64,000 nt of DNA, taken from the IMG/VR virus record IMGVR_UViG_3300033143_005075, positions 56,099 through 120,098 of that record; one strand, written 5' to 3'. The notes beneath the pieces were generated by a model, which saw only the letters and a list, made by a program, of their open reading frames with translations, ran no database searches and had not been told where the DNA came from. Positions 16,012 to 24,254 of this stretch are shown piece by piece. Source of the stretch: a virus. Each line of letters begins with the position of its first letter. Within the stretch, counting starts at the first letter, position 1. The position numbers and the translations under genes are program-made.

Positions 16012-19000
16012 TATGTGAAACTCACCTTCAGCTCAAGAAGATTCCAGTCATCCACGAGTGTATCGCTTCCGCTTCCTGTATTACGAGTCAGTTCTATCTG
16101 AGCAATCCTTCCTGCGACAAGGGACAACGTGGTCAACGCAATCGTCTGAGTATCATATTGAAAATATTCATTTGACGTTCCCATTGTAATTGCTGTCATA
16201 TCGGTTCCTGCCGACCACGATTCAACGACTCCGTTATCTGGCATCTCTCGGACATACAGTTTTGGCACAACCCCAAGATTAGAAGCCGCTCCTGTTTCAG
16301 GTCTGGACCTAAGTGAGATAACTATATTAGTTGCACCAGTCGGAATTTCTATAATCATTCCGACTCCCTCTTCAGATGTATCATCAAATTCACGGACAGT
16401 TAATGCACTGTTGTTACTATCTGCAAACGCCCTAGTTGAATTATTTACTGCCCAATCTGCTGTATTTGGGCTGTCAAACTGATCTGCGAAGAAATGGAAT
16501 GTTGGGAATATTAGTTTGCTTACTTGAACTCGCTTCTTCACATAGCCTGCAGCCGAATCTTCAATGACAAGCAAATCTGTACTGGCTGGAGTGGTCTTTT
16601 CTGTTATTCCGCTGATCTCGAATGCTTCATTGTCGTGGATAGCATCTGCATCGGCAGCACTGAGTGTATCATCGATCCAGTCTGATCCATTGTAGATAAG
16701 AGCTGCGCCGGATGTCGGTGCTGAGATGACCACATCTGATAGATCATCTAGGGTATGTCCATGTCCTGTATCTGCCTTGCCCGCAAGTTCTCCACTGATC
16801 TGGTTCGCCGACCAGAGATCGGTGTCTCCATACCCTGAGTCATTTATCGTTCGATGCTTGGTATCATCAGCGAGATGTGTGTCATATCCGTCGTGGTCGT
16901 ACGTACTTTCATGTGATGCTACAGCTCCGGAGACTTCGTAGTCGGCGTCATGGTCATGGCCGGATATTGCAAAGTTATCATGGTCCCAGGCAGACTCATG
17001 TGTGGCCACGGCGCCAGATACTTCCGTATTGGAATCTACATATGCCTTGGTGGCAGCATCCTGATCTTGCATAGGATCGGCGATGTCCCGAAGTATACCG
17101 CCGACGAAATCGTTGACTCCGCCTTCCATTAGTTGGTATGTTGAATTTATGCCTTTGAGGTCGTACGGAGTGGACTCTCCCTCTGTATCATTATCATAGA
17201 TGATATTGTTGTCACAATTTGCTAACTCTTCAATACCTACTGTAGTATGATTGAGCAGGTGATTACCAGCAACAATACAATTGTTGCTGCCAGTCATAAC
17301 GATACCCTTACCAGCAATTGAATCCCCATTGATAAAGTTGCCCATTATTCGTAGTCGATCGGCTCCCGTGCATGTTATATCATTAGTACCAGAGCCAATA
17401 ATAGTATTCCCACGGATAAACATGTTATCCCCAGATCCGAACGATATGCCAACAAGACCAACGTAGTTGATATAACAATTCATTACACGAAGGCTACTAG
17501 TAGCCAATGCGACAATCCCATTACCTCCAGTTCTATTGATCGTGACATTATCAACAATGGTGTCGTCAGATATGGCAAGGGTTATTCCATGCTTTGTGTT
17601 ACCACTGCCCGACGCACCCCAAATAACAAAATTAGCAAAAGTAAGTTCATTCTTTCCACCTGCTGCTAAAAATACGTCAAAGTTCGGTTGGACAGAAGCT
17701 CCATTCAGAGTGATGTCATTACCGCCGCTGGCCAACACTTCGTCATCGTTGAATCCAGCGGAATTACTCAGGTCGGTAAACCAAACAGTACCGGTTGTGG
17801 CCGTATCATAGACAATCCTACGGACGATGGCAGTATAGGAGTTGACGCTTCCAGTAATCGTATCATCAACTGATAGCGTACTAGTGGCATCGTCAAATGC
17901 CGCACGATTACTAGCCCATAACTGAGTAGCTCTTCCAGCACCAATGATTTTGGTCTTGGAGTAATCTATAGTTATTTCTGCCGTAATATCATAATCTCCA
18001 GCAGGAAGATATATCTCTCCACCCATGGACCCTAATGTATCAATAGCTGCATTAATACCAGCAGAATCATATGTCACTGGCATAGCAAATCTATTGGGAA
18101 TATTATATCCAATGGCCGTAATGTCTCCACTAGCGACAAAGTCACCACTAATGGTTAAGTCATTATCGAGATATGTGTGAGTATGAGCAGCAGCTGGGAA
18201 GTCACTGAGCTGTGCTCTCTTCTTGGCCCATGTTGCTTCGCTATCCTCGATAAGAACTATGTCTGTGCCTATTGGAGATACTTTCTGGGTAATGGCTTGA
18301 ATCTCGCTGGGCACGTTATCGTGAATAGCATTCGGATCCGTTCCACCAGCGCCGCTGACTGTGTCATTCACCCATTCTGCACCATTGTATAGCAGAACTT
18401 CACCTGATGCAGGGCCGGACAGAGTAACATCAGTCAGCTCATCAAGTTCTGTTGCTCCTGTGCCACCAGAGACATTCTCGAGCTCTCCGCTTATCTTCTC
18501 GGCTGACCACAGATCTGTGGGCCCGTAGCCGGAGTCGTTGATCTCCCGATGTTTGTCAGCATCTGCCACGTGGGTATCATAACCATCGTGATCATATGAG
18601 CTCTCATGAGTATCTACTGCACCCGAAACCTCCGCACCTACATCATTGTGATCAAGATTATGAGGATTGCCTGTGGTTGTGGTTCTATGTGCTGAGTTAG
18701 TCGCTATGTCACCATGGGCATAAGTGCCTTCGTGTGCAGTTACAGCTCCCGATGTCTCATAATCTGCATCATGATCGTGACTCACCACTGAGAAGTTATC
18801 ATGATCCCAGGCAGATTCATGTGCAGACACTACTGTAACTGCAGCACCTGAAGCCTCGAAAAGGCTATCTGATTCATCTTCTGTGTAGTATCTCTCGTCA
18901 TGGTTGTGACTGGTATCTGACTTTCCAGCTAGTTCACCACTTATCTGATCAGCTGACCATAGGTCGGTGACACTATATCCAGAATCATTAATTGTTCTGT

Positions 19001-21155
19001 GCTTTGTATCGTCAGCAATATGTGTGTCGTAACCATCGTGGTCATATGCACTTTCGTGTGTAGTTACTGCGCCAGATACTTCGTAATCTGCATCATGATC
19101 ATGTCCGGATATTGAGAAACTATCATGGTCCCAGGTGCTCTCATGAGTTGAGACTGCGCTTGCTGCTGTCCCTGCTGGATCCGCACCAACATCAGATGCA
19201 TCTAAGCTATGTGGGTTACCTGTTGTGACATTTGCGTGAGTGATCGCTCCGGAAACATTGTTTCCTATGTCGATCTTGATGTATTCGTTGCCACCATCGT
19301 TTTCTTCTGAGACAACAATATCTCCGGCATCTCCACTGATTTTGTTGGACAGATAATCGCTAGTTGTATCATTACTGGATATCTTGACCTTCTCGTCTAG
19401 ATCACCCTCCACACTGGCAAGTTCACCGCTGATCTTGTCCGCGCTCCAGAGGTCAGTCACGCCATATCCAGTATCATTGATCTCTCGATGCTTATCAGCA
19501 TCAGCTAAATGGGTATCGTATCCATCGTGATCATATGCGGATTCATGTGTATTCACAGCACCGGAGACTTCATAATCAGCATCATGGTCATGGCTAACGA
19601 TTGAGAAATTGTCGTGATCCCAGGTTGATTCATGGCTATCCACTGCACCAGATGTTTCGTATAGATCATCATGGGTATGCGAAGTGTCCGATTTGCCAGC
19701 TAGTTCTCCACTGATTTGATCAGCTGACCACAGATCAGTAGAGCCATATCCTGAATCATTAATCTCTCTGTGTTTGTCAGTATCATCAATGTGTGATCTG
19801 ATCTGGGCTGGGGTGGTTGCATTTGTTCCATCGGTAAGGCTTCCGGAAATAGTAAGGTCCCCACTGAGGTATCCATTCCCAAGGGAGTCAATGTGTGCAA
19901 CTTCATCATCATTGTAGTTCTCAAATGCAATATGGGTTGCACCAGCGTTGTCTCCCATTCGGAGATCTATATCCTGCCCACTAGCGGCAGAGACATACCA
20001 ATCCTTGATCCCTGTCGAAACAAGGATTACTCCAAGTGATATGTGTTTGGTTACGACCACACCAGCACTTTTGACTGCTCCTGTGGGTATCACATTGGTT
20101 AGAGCACCCGCAGTAGAGGGATACAGTTTGTCGCCTGTATTCCAACTATTTGTATTGACACCATTCAGTATGCCTTCTCGTCTGATAAGAATGCTTTGGC
20201 CATGAGTTCTTGTCTCAGCTGCTAATGCATAAATGCCCGTTTTTGCTGGGTCTGTATTATCACACAGACCCACCTGAGGTGTCATGCCTGTGGATCCGTT
20301 GATGTATACTGCTTGTCCCTTGGTAATGCCACCAGCTTCATTTACTCTTGCATCGATTGTTACAGCATTGGATACTGAGGTACCGATGTTAGTGATGTTC
20401 GATCCATCTCCATATAGAGTAATGCCAGTCAGATCTCCACTGACATCCAGATTTCCATCTATAAAGGCATTGCCACCATCTATCCATTCGGTTCCATTAT
20501 AGGTAAGAAGTTCTCCTGATACAGGTGCAGATATAGTTACATCATTCAGCTCACTGAGTTGATCACTGTTTACGAGTTCACCGCTTATCTTCTGTGCACT
20601 CCAGAGATCGGTAGCATCGTATCCTGAATCATTAATTTCTCTGTGTAGTTCTCCGCTGGCAAGGTGCGTATCATAGCTGTCATGATCATGTGTGATTTCA
20701 TGGGATGCAACTGCGCCAGATACCTCATAATCAGCATCATGATCATGACTGGATAGAGCAAAGCTATCATGATTCCAAGCCACTTCATGTGTATCTACAG
20801 CACCAGACACTTCATATAGATCGTTATGTGTGTGGCCAGCAAGAGCAAGATCACCAGAGGCAAGACCACCAATACTATCTACATCGTCGACCACACCATT
20901 TTGATTCATATCATATGTGGTTCTCGACATGATATTTTCATTGCTAACTGATGTTATAGAATTACCAAACTCGTCTACAACGGTAATTCCACTGATATCA
21001 ATTGCGTCCTGAATATCAACAGAGTTGTTGATTTCATCCTGTGAGAACTCCAGTAGAAGATCGTAGCCGGTAGTCGGGTGTGAGAAACTTCTTGCTCCCA
21101 AGTCGTCGAATACAACAGGATCTGGTGCCCCTGTGGTAGTTATTCTGAATGCCAT
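16011..21155 (-). CDS. giant tail fibre/tailspike with His-rich repeats and beta-helix, 1714 aa
   Basis: Domain order by eye: an N-terminal attachment region (1-80) with an EF-hand-like DMNQNGVVDDVD (about 83-94); a first set of His-rich modules; a beta-rich insert around 260-400 (KGQAVYINGSTG, GILNGVNTN); a long set of repeats combining GHDHDADYEVSGAV, HESAYDHDGYDTHLAD and HREINDSGYGxTDLWSADQISGEL; then a right-handed parallel beta-helix at about 1020-1350 (INAAIDTLGSMGGEIYLPAG start, as in pectate-lyase-like tailspikes); one more repeat set; and a C-terminal jelly-roll-like domain from about 1560. It is presumably a homotrimer. The HxH motifs are of the kind that bind metal along a trimer axis in T4 gp37. 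Good ribosome site (CGAGGAGAATCGGCTAATG region). Confidence 0.85.
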   Translation of the reverse strand: MAFRITTTGAPDPVVFDDLGARSFSHPTTGYDLLLEFSQDEINNSVDIQDAIDISGITVVDEFGNSITSVSNENIMSRTTYDMNQNGVVDDVDSIGGLASGDLALAGHTHNDLYEVSGAVDTHEVAWNHDSFALSSHDHDADYEVSGAVASHEITHDHDSYDTHLASGELHREINDSGYDATDLWSAQKISGELVNSDQLSELNDVTISAPVSGELLTYNGTEWIDGGNAFIDGNLDVSGDLTGITLYGDGSNITNIGTSVSNAVTIDARVNEAGGITKGQAVYINGSTGMTPQVGLCDNTDPAKTGIYALAAETRTHGQSILIRREGILNGVNTNSWNTGDKLYPSTAGALTNVIPTGAVKSAGVVVTKHISLGVILVSTGIKDWYVSAASGQDIDLRMGDNAGATHIAFENYNDDEVAHIDSLGNGYLSGDLTISGSLTDGTNATTPAQIRSHIDDTDKHREINDSGYGSTDLWSADQISGELAGKSDTSHTHDDLYETSGAVDSHESTWDHDNFSIVSHDHDADYEVSGAVNTHESAYDHDGYDTHLADADKHREINDTGYGVTDLWSADKISGELASVEGDLDEKVKISSNDTTSDYLSNKISGDAGDIVVSEENDGGNEYIKIDIGNNVSGAITHANVTTGNPHSLDASDVGADPAGTAASAVSTHESTWDHDSFSISGHDHDADYEVSGAVTTHESAYDHDGYDTHIADDTKHRTINDSGYSVTDLWSADQISGELAGKSDTSHNHDERYYTEDESDSLFEASGAAVTVVSAHESAWDHDNFSVVSHDHDADYETSGAVTAHEGTYAHGDIATNSAHRTTTTGNPHNLDHNDVGAEVSGAVDTHESSYDHDGYDTHVADADKHREINDSGYGPTDLWSAEKISGELENVSGGTGATELDELTDVTLSGPASGEVLLYNGAEWVNDTVSGAGGTDPNAIHDNVPSEIQAITQKVSPIGTDIVLIEDSEATWAKKRAQLSDFPAAAHTHTYLDNDLTISGDFVASGDITAIGYNIPNRFAMPVTYDSAGINAAIDTLGSMGGEIYLPAGDYDITAEITIDYSKTKIIGAGRATQLWASNRAAFDDATSTLSVDDTITGSVNSYTAIVRRIVYDTATTGTVWFTDLSNSAGFNDDEVLASGGNDITLNGASVQPNFDVFLAAGGKNELTFANFVIWGASGSGNTKHGITLAISDDTIVDNVTINRTGGNGIVALATSSLRVMNCYINYVGLVGISFGSGDNMFIRGNTIIGSGTNDITCTGADRLRIMGNFINGDSIAGKGIVMTGSNNCIVAGNHLLNHTTVGIEELANCDNNIIYDNDTEGESTPYDLKGINSTYQLMEGGVNDFVGGILRDIADPMQDQDAATKAYVDSNTEVSGAVATHESAWDHDNFAISGHDHDADYEVSGAVASHESTYDHDGYDTHLADDTKHRTINDSGYGDTDLWSANQISGELAGKADTGHGHTLDDLSDVVISAPTSGAALIYNGSDWIDDTLSAADADAIHDNEAFEISGITEKTTPASTDLLVIEDSAAGYVKKRVQVSKLIFPTFHFFADQFDSPNTADWAVNNSTRAFADSNNSALTVREFDDTSEEGVGMIIEIPTGATNIVISLRSRPETGAASNLGVVPKLYVREMPDNGVVESWSAGTDMTAITMGTSNEYFQYDTQTIALTTLSLVAGRIAQIELTRNTGSGSDTLVDDWNLLELKVSFT

Positions 21156-23490
21156 TAGCCGATTCTCCTCGTAAAGAACGCAGTCACTGAGGGCCTATTC
21201 ACTGCTGTTCCGCTCATGTATAACTGTACTCTATCCCCGGCATCGAAGTCAACATTCTGAGTGAAATCATGATTTTCATATGCATTCGTAATATTGAGCC
21301 AAGCTAGAACAGTTATACCATCATTCTTCCTAACCTCAGTATTCCATATATCGTTATTTGCTCCTCCCACCATTGTTATTCCAGCTAGCGTGGAATCAAA
21401 CGGAAGAGAGAAACCCCCGAGGTTCATCGGTATGTCTCCAGGCCCCCTCAGATATTGATTCGTGGTGTTGGGTGCATCCATTCCTGCCGATATCTGAATC
21501 AAGAAGCTCTGTTGTAATTGTCCACTGATTTGCTGTGCACTCCACAGATCTGTATCGGCATATCCTGCATCATCTATAGTTCTATGAAGCTCACCGCTTG
21601 CTAGATGGTCATCATATGCCTCATGGTCGTAGGCAAACTCATGACCAGTGACAGCTCCTGATGCTTCGTAATCTGCATCATGATCATGGTCCAATGCCGC
21701 GTAGTCAGCATCGTGATTATGACCCGACAACGCGAAGTTATCGTGGTCCCAAGCGGCTTCGTGTCCCGCCACTGCGCCTGACGTTTCATAAATGTCATCG
21801 TGGACATGCCCTGAAGCTGCAAAGAGACCATCTGCCTCAGCCTCTGTGTAATAGAGGTCATTGTGGCTGTGCCCAGTGTCAGACTTACTTACCAATTCAC
21901 CACTAATCTGCTCGGCACTCCATAGATCGATCGATCCGTAGCCGGCATCATCGATGGTGCGGTGGATTTCGCCACTCGCTATGTGTGTATCATATAAGTC
22001 GTGATCATATGATGCCTCGTGAGCATCCACTGATCCGGTGCCACCACTGACATCCTCTCCATTGGTCCATTGAGATCCATTATACTTGAGAATCTCTCCT
22101 GATACGGGAGAACCGATCGTGACATCAGAGAGATCATTGATAGCATGAGCATGTCCTGACAGTGCAAAGTCATCGTGATCGTATGCTGATTCGTGAGCAG
22201 CTACTGCTCCCGACGCTTCAAAGAGTCCGTCCGCTTCAGTTTCGGTATAATATCTATCGTCGTGGAGGTGACCCGAGGCGGAGAATAAGCCATCGGCTTC
22301 TGCTTCTGTATAATATCTGTTGTCATGTATGTGTCCCGATTCTGCATATTCATCATGTGTGTGACCTGATGGCTCGAAGAGACCATTGGCTTCAGTCTCA
22401 GTATAATATCTATCATCATGAAGATGTGTTGTATCAGACTTACTTACCAGCTCACCACTTATCTGTTCGGCGCTCCATAGATCAGTATCTCCGTAAGCAG
22501 AATCGTTGATCTGCCTGTGGAGTTCTCCGCTGACTAGGTGCTGATCATATGCATCGTGATCATAGATCGACTCGTGTCCAGCAATTGCGCCAGTGCCGCT
22601 TATGTCCTGATCATTTACCCAGTATGTGCCATCATACTTCAGAACTTCTCCGGATATCGGAGAAGAGATCAAGACTGGGGCGAGCATGTATCCGAGAGAG
22701 TTCCAAGCAGTGGAGCCATCCCCAAGCTTTAACTTGTCGGTGTCGGTCTCGTATCCGTATTCACCAACAGCTAGGGTTGGATTGACGCTTGTCCAATTGC
22801 TTGCAGTGTCCCGCCTAATTTGTATCTGTTGTGCCATTTAGAAGCTCGCTGCTGCACCACCGTCTACGTTTTGTACAAAGTAGACTGTATCCGCGCGTCC
22901 TCCGTCAATATTTTGATCACCAGCGTCCCCAGTATCCACTGCATTAAGCCACTGACTACCATCAAACTTGAGAATCTCTCCTGAGATAACACCTGCAGTA
23001 TCAACATCAAGGAGATCATCTATATATTGCGTACTCCCTCCACCAGAGATAGTGTCGAGTTCTCCACTAATCTTTTCGGCACTCCAGAGGTCCTCTGCTC
23101 CATATCCGGAGTCGTCGATCCGTCTGTGAATTTCTCCACTGGCAACGTGAACATCATAGGCATCGTGATCATATGATGATTCATGTGCTGACACTGCTGA
23201 GGCTGCAGTGCCCGCGGGATCAGCGCCAGCATCTGCTGCATCGATGTTATGTGGGTTTCCGGTAGTTGTGTTGCGGTGTGCACTATTTGAAGCGATGTCC
23301 CCGTGTACATATGTGCCTTCATGGGTTGACATTGTGCCTGATGCTTCAAATAACCCATCTGATTCATCTTCAGTATAGTATCGGTCATCATGTATATGTC
23401 CAGAAGTTGCATATTCATCATGTACATGACCTGAAAGGGCATAGTCATCATGAGTGTGTCCTGTGTCGGACTTATCATCCAGGAGGTCAT
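16726..23490 (-). repeat. His-rich fibre repeat modules spread over three genes
   Basis: Recurring coding modules: (a) (S/G)HxHD(x)xY, 23 copies by my count over the three fibre genes (11, 9 and 3); (b) THESxxDHDxYDTHxAxxxxHR; (c) (R)xINDSGYxxTDLWSAxxISGEL. Module (c) also occurs once in the double-LamG gene near 25540. Protein copies are nearly identical but the DNA differs at most third codon positions: 16923-16961 and 19068-19106 encode the same 13 residues with nine synonymous codon differences. They are protein-coding repeats, not intergenic ones. Confidence 0.85.
21155..22837 (-). CDS. tail fibre with Mtd-like N-terminal domain and His-rich repeats, 560 aa
   Basis: Residues 3-50 (QIQIRRDTASNW, TLAVGEYGYETDTDKLKLGD, STAWNSLGY) match the small N-terminal domain shared by Bordetella phage Mtd and many tail fibres, which anchors the fibre. 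The middle, about 60-430, is an array of DDRYYTEAEADGLFxxSGHxHD and YDHDxYDxHxxSGExHR modules. The last 130 residues form a beta-rich tip (TNQYLRGPGDIPMNL, FDAGDRVQLYMSGTA). No Shine-Dalgarno site is obvious. No reverse transcriptase or template repeat is present in the window, so the Mtd-like domain does not imply a diversity-generating element here. Confidence 0.8.
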   Translation of the reverse strand: MAQQIQIRRDTASNWTSVNPTLAVGEYGYETDTDKLKLGDGSTAWNSLGYMLAPVLISSPISGEVLKYDGTYWVNDQDISGTGAIAGHESIYDHDAYDQHLVSGELHRQINDSAYGDTDLWSAEQISGELVSKSDTTHLHDDRYYTETEANGLFEPSGHTHDEYAESGHIHDNRYYTEAEADGLFSASGHLHDDRYYTETEADGLFEASGAVAAHESAYDHDDFALSGHAHAINDLSDVTIGSPVSGEILKYNGSQWTNGEDVSGGTGSVDAHEASYDHDLYDTHIASGEIHRTIDDAGYGSIDLWSAEQISGELVSKSDTGHSHNDLYYTEAEADGLFAASGHVHDDIYETSGAVAGHEAAWDHDNFALSGHNHDADYAALDHDHDADYEASGAVTGHEFAYDHEAYDDHLASGELHRTIDDAGYADTDLWSAQQISGQLQQSFLIQISAGMDAPNTTNQYLRGPGDIPMNLGGFSLPFDSTLAGITMVGGANNDIWNTEVRKNDGITVLAWLNITNAYENHDFTQNVDFDAGDRVQLYMSGTAVNRPSVTAFFTRRIG

Positions 23491-23674
23491 CTGTCTCTGT
23501 CTTTGTATAGAAATCGCCAGAGATAGCGATCTGGCTTATAGACTCATTAACCCAACCGCTAAGATCTTCATCGTAAACAAGAACTTCGCCGCTTGTTGGT
23601 GACTCAATAATAACATCATCAAGGTCCTCGATGGAGAAGTCAGTTAAATTTATGATGAGATCATCGCGAGCCAT
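22838..23674 (-). CDS. short tail fibre with His-rich repeats, 278 aa
   Basis: The N terminus (LIINLTDFSIEDLDDVIIESPTSG) is followed by three HxH modules (GHTHDDYALSG, GHVHDEYATSG, GHIHDDRYYTEDES) and one full SYDHDAYDVHVASGEIHRR / GYGAEDLWSAEKISGEL unit, then a DLLDVDTAGVISGEILKFDG segment that recurs in the other fibres. It ends with a short Gly/Asp-rich tip (GDQNIDGGRADTVYFVQNV). The stop abuts the start of the next fibre gene. It could form the proximal rod of a multi-protein fibre. The shared SGE(I/V)L(K/L)(Y/F)(D/N)G phrase suggests a common structural unit in all three fibres. Confidence 0.75.
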   Translation of the reverse strand: MARDDLIINLTDFSIEDLDDVIIESPTSGEVLVYDEDLSGWVNESISQIAISGDFYTKTETDDLLDDKSDTGHTHDDYALSGHVHDEYATSGHIHDDRYYTEDESDGLFEASGTMSTHEGTYVHGDIASNSAHRNTTTGNPHNIDAADAGADPAGTAASAVSAHESSYDHDAYDVHVASGEIHRRIDDSGYGAEDLWSAEKISGELDTISGGGSTQYIDDLLDVDTAGVISGEILKFDGSQWLNAVDTGDAGDQNIDGGRADTVYFVQNVDGGAAASF

Positions 23675-23693
23675 CTAATTCTCTGTATTGTTC

Positions 23694-23897
23694 TTAGATC
23701 TTATCAATCAGGTTCAGGATAACTTCTTTGATCTTATCATCAACTTGCTGATCGATAGCGCCTGCATTGATCTTCTTCTGTAGCTCAGGAATCAGCTTCT
23801 TTTTGGCCCATTTCCTCAAAGCTGGTTTCGCGGCTTTCAATGCTGGAAAGACTATGATTGTCCAGATCTTACCAAGGAATTTGATTGTCTTGTTCAT
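23694..23897 (-). CDS. small basic helical protein, 67 aa
   Basis: Very Lys-rich (about a quarter of residues) with a hydrophobic N-terminal stretch FLGKIWTIIVFPALKAA (residues 7-23) followed by amphipathic helices (KKKLIPELQKKI, DDKIKEVILNLIDKI). It has a strong ribosome site, AAGGAG. It could be a membrane-active peptide or a small lysis accessory protein, since its neighbour encodes a tail-anchored membrane protein. No family is recognised. Confidence 0.55.
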   Translation of the reverse strand: MNKTIKFLGKIWTIIVFPALKAAKPALRKWAKKKLIPELQKKINAGAIDQQVDDKIKEVILNLIDKI

Positions 23898-23907
23898 GTT
23901 GTTCTCC

Positions 23908-24198
23908 TTATTTTAGCATAAAGAACACGAAGTTGATTAGTATTGTTGCTCCAACCAATACGAGCGAAAGGATGGTAAGATCACGTTTGTGTTGTGCTTC
24001 ATGACTTTCCATCCATGATATAGTTTTGATCATGAATTTATTGAGCTTGTCGATATCCTCATCATAGATCTCAAATCTCTTGTTATATGTCTCTTTTAGT
24101 TGCTTAAAGAGCTTAAGAATTTGAAGTTCTATAGATGTTGATATCGCTGATAGGATAGATTCTCGTTTGAATTCATTGGGAGTTTGGTCTTCTGCCAT
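23908..24198 (-). CDS. tail-anchored membrane protein, 96 aa (possible holin/spanin-like)
   Basis: The soluble N-terminal part (1-70) is helical and probably coiled-coil (ELQILKLFKQLKETYNKRF, DIDKLNKFMIKTISWME). A single C-terminal transmembrane segment follows (LTILSLVLVGATILINFVFF, about 74-93). This layout resembles small phage proteins of the XhlA type that attach to the membrane during lysis. AGGAGG lies upstream, and an extended -10 promoter-like site overlaps the end of the preceding gene. Confidence 0.6.
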   Translation of the reverse strand: MAEDQTPNEFKRESILSAISTSIELQILKLFKQLKETYNKRFEIYDEDIDKLNKFMIKTISWMESHEAQHKRDLTILSLVLVGATILINFVFFMLK

Positions 24199-24245
24199 CT
24201 ACTTCCTCCTGTGATTTATGTCGCAATGATTCTATAGCCAATATT

Positions 24246-24254
24246 ATTATACCA
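24246..24254 (-). promoter_or_regulatory. candidate extended -10 promoter
   Basis: On the minus strand TGGTATAAT (24254-24246) is a perfect -10 with the TGn extension; no good -35 is seen 17 bases upstream. It overlaps the stop codon of the double-LamG gene and lies about 41 bases before the start of the tail-anchored membrane protein gene (24198). This is consistent with separate expression of the two small genes. Confidence 0.4.

Noticed and set aside
21155-22837. Mtd-like N-terminal domain as a sign of a diversity-generating retroelement
   Set aside because: No reverse transcriptase, template repeat or adenine-mutagenised variable region is visible; this anchor domain is common in ordinary fibres.
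16726-23490. Regular repeats that might suggest a CRISPR array or other intergenic repeat locus
   Set aside because: The repeats are in frame, encode conserved peptide modules and vary at third codon positions; there are no spacers or leader.
23898-23925. TGCTAAAAT as an extended -10 promoter before the 67-aa gene
   Set aside because: The -10 would touch the ribosome site, so a transcript would start downstream of it; no -35 is present.
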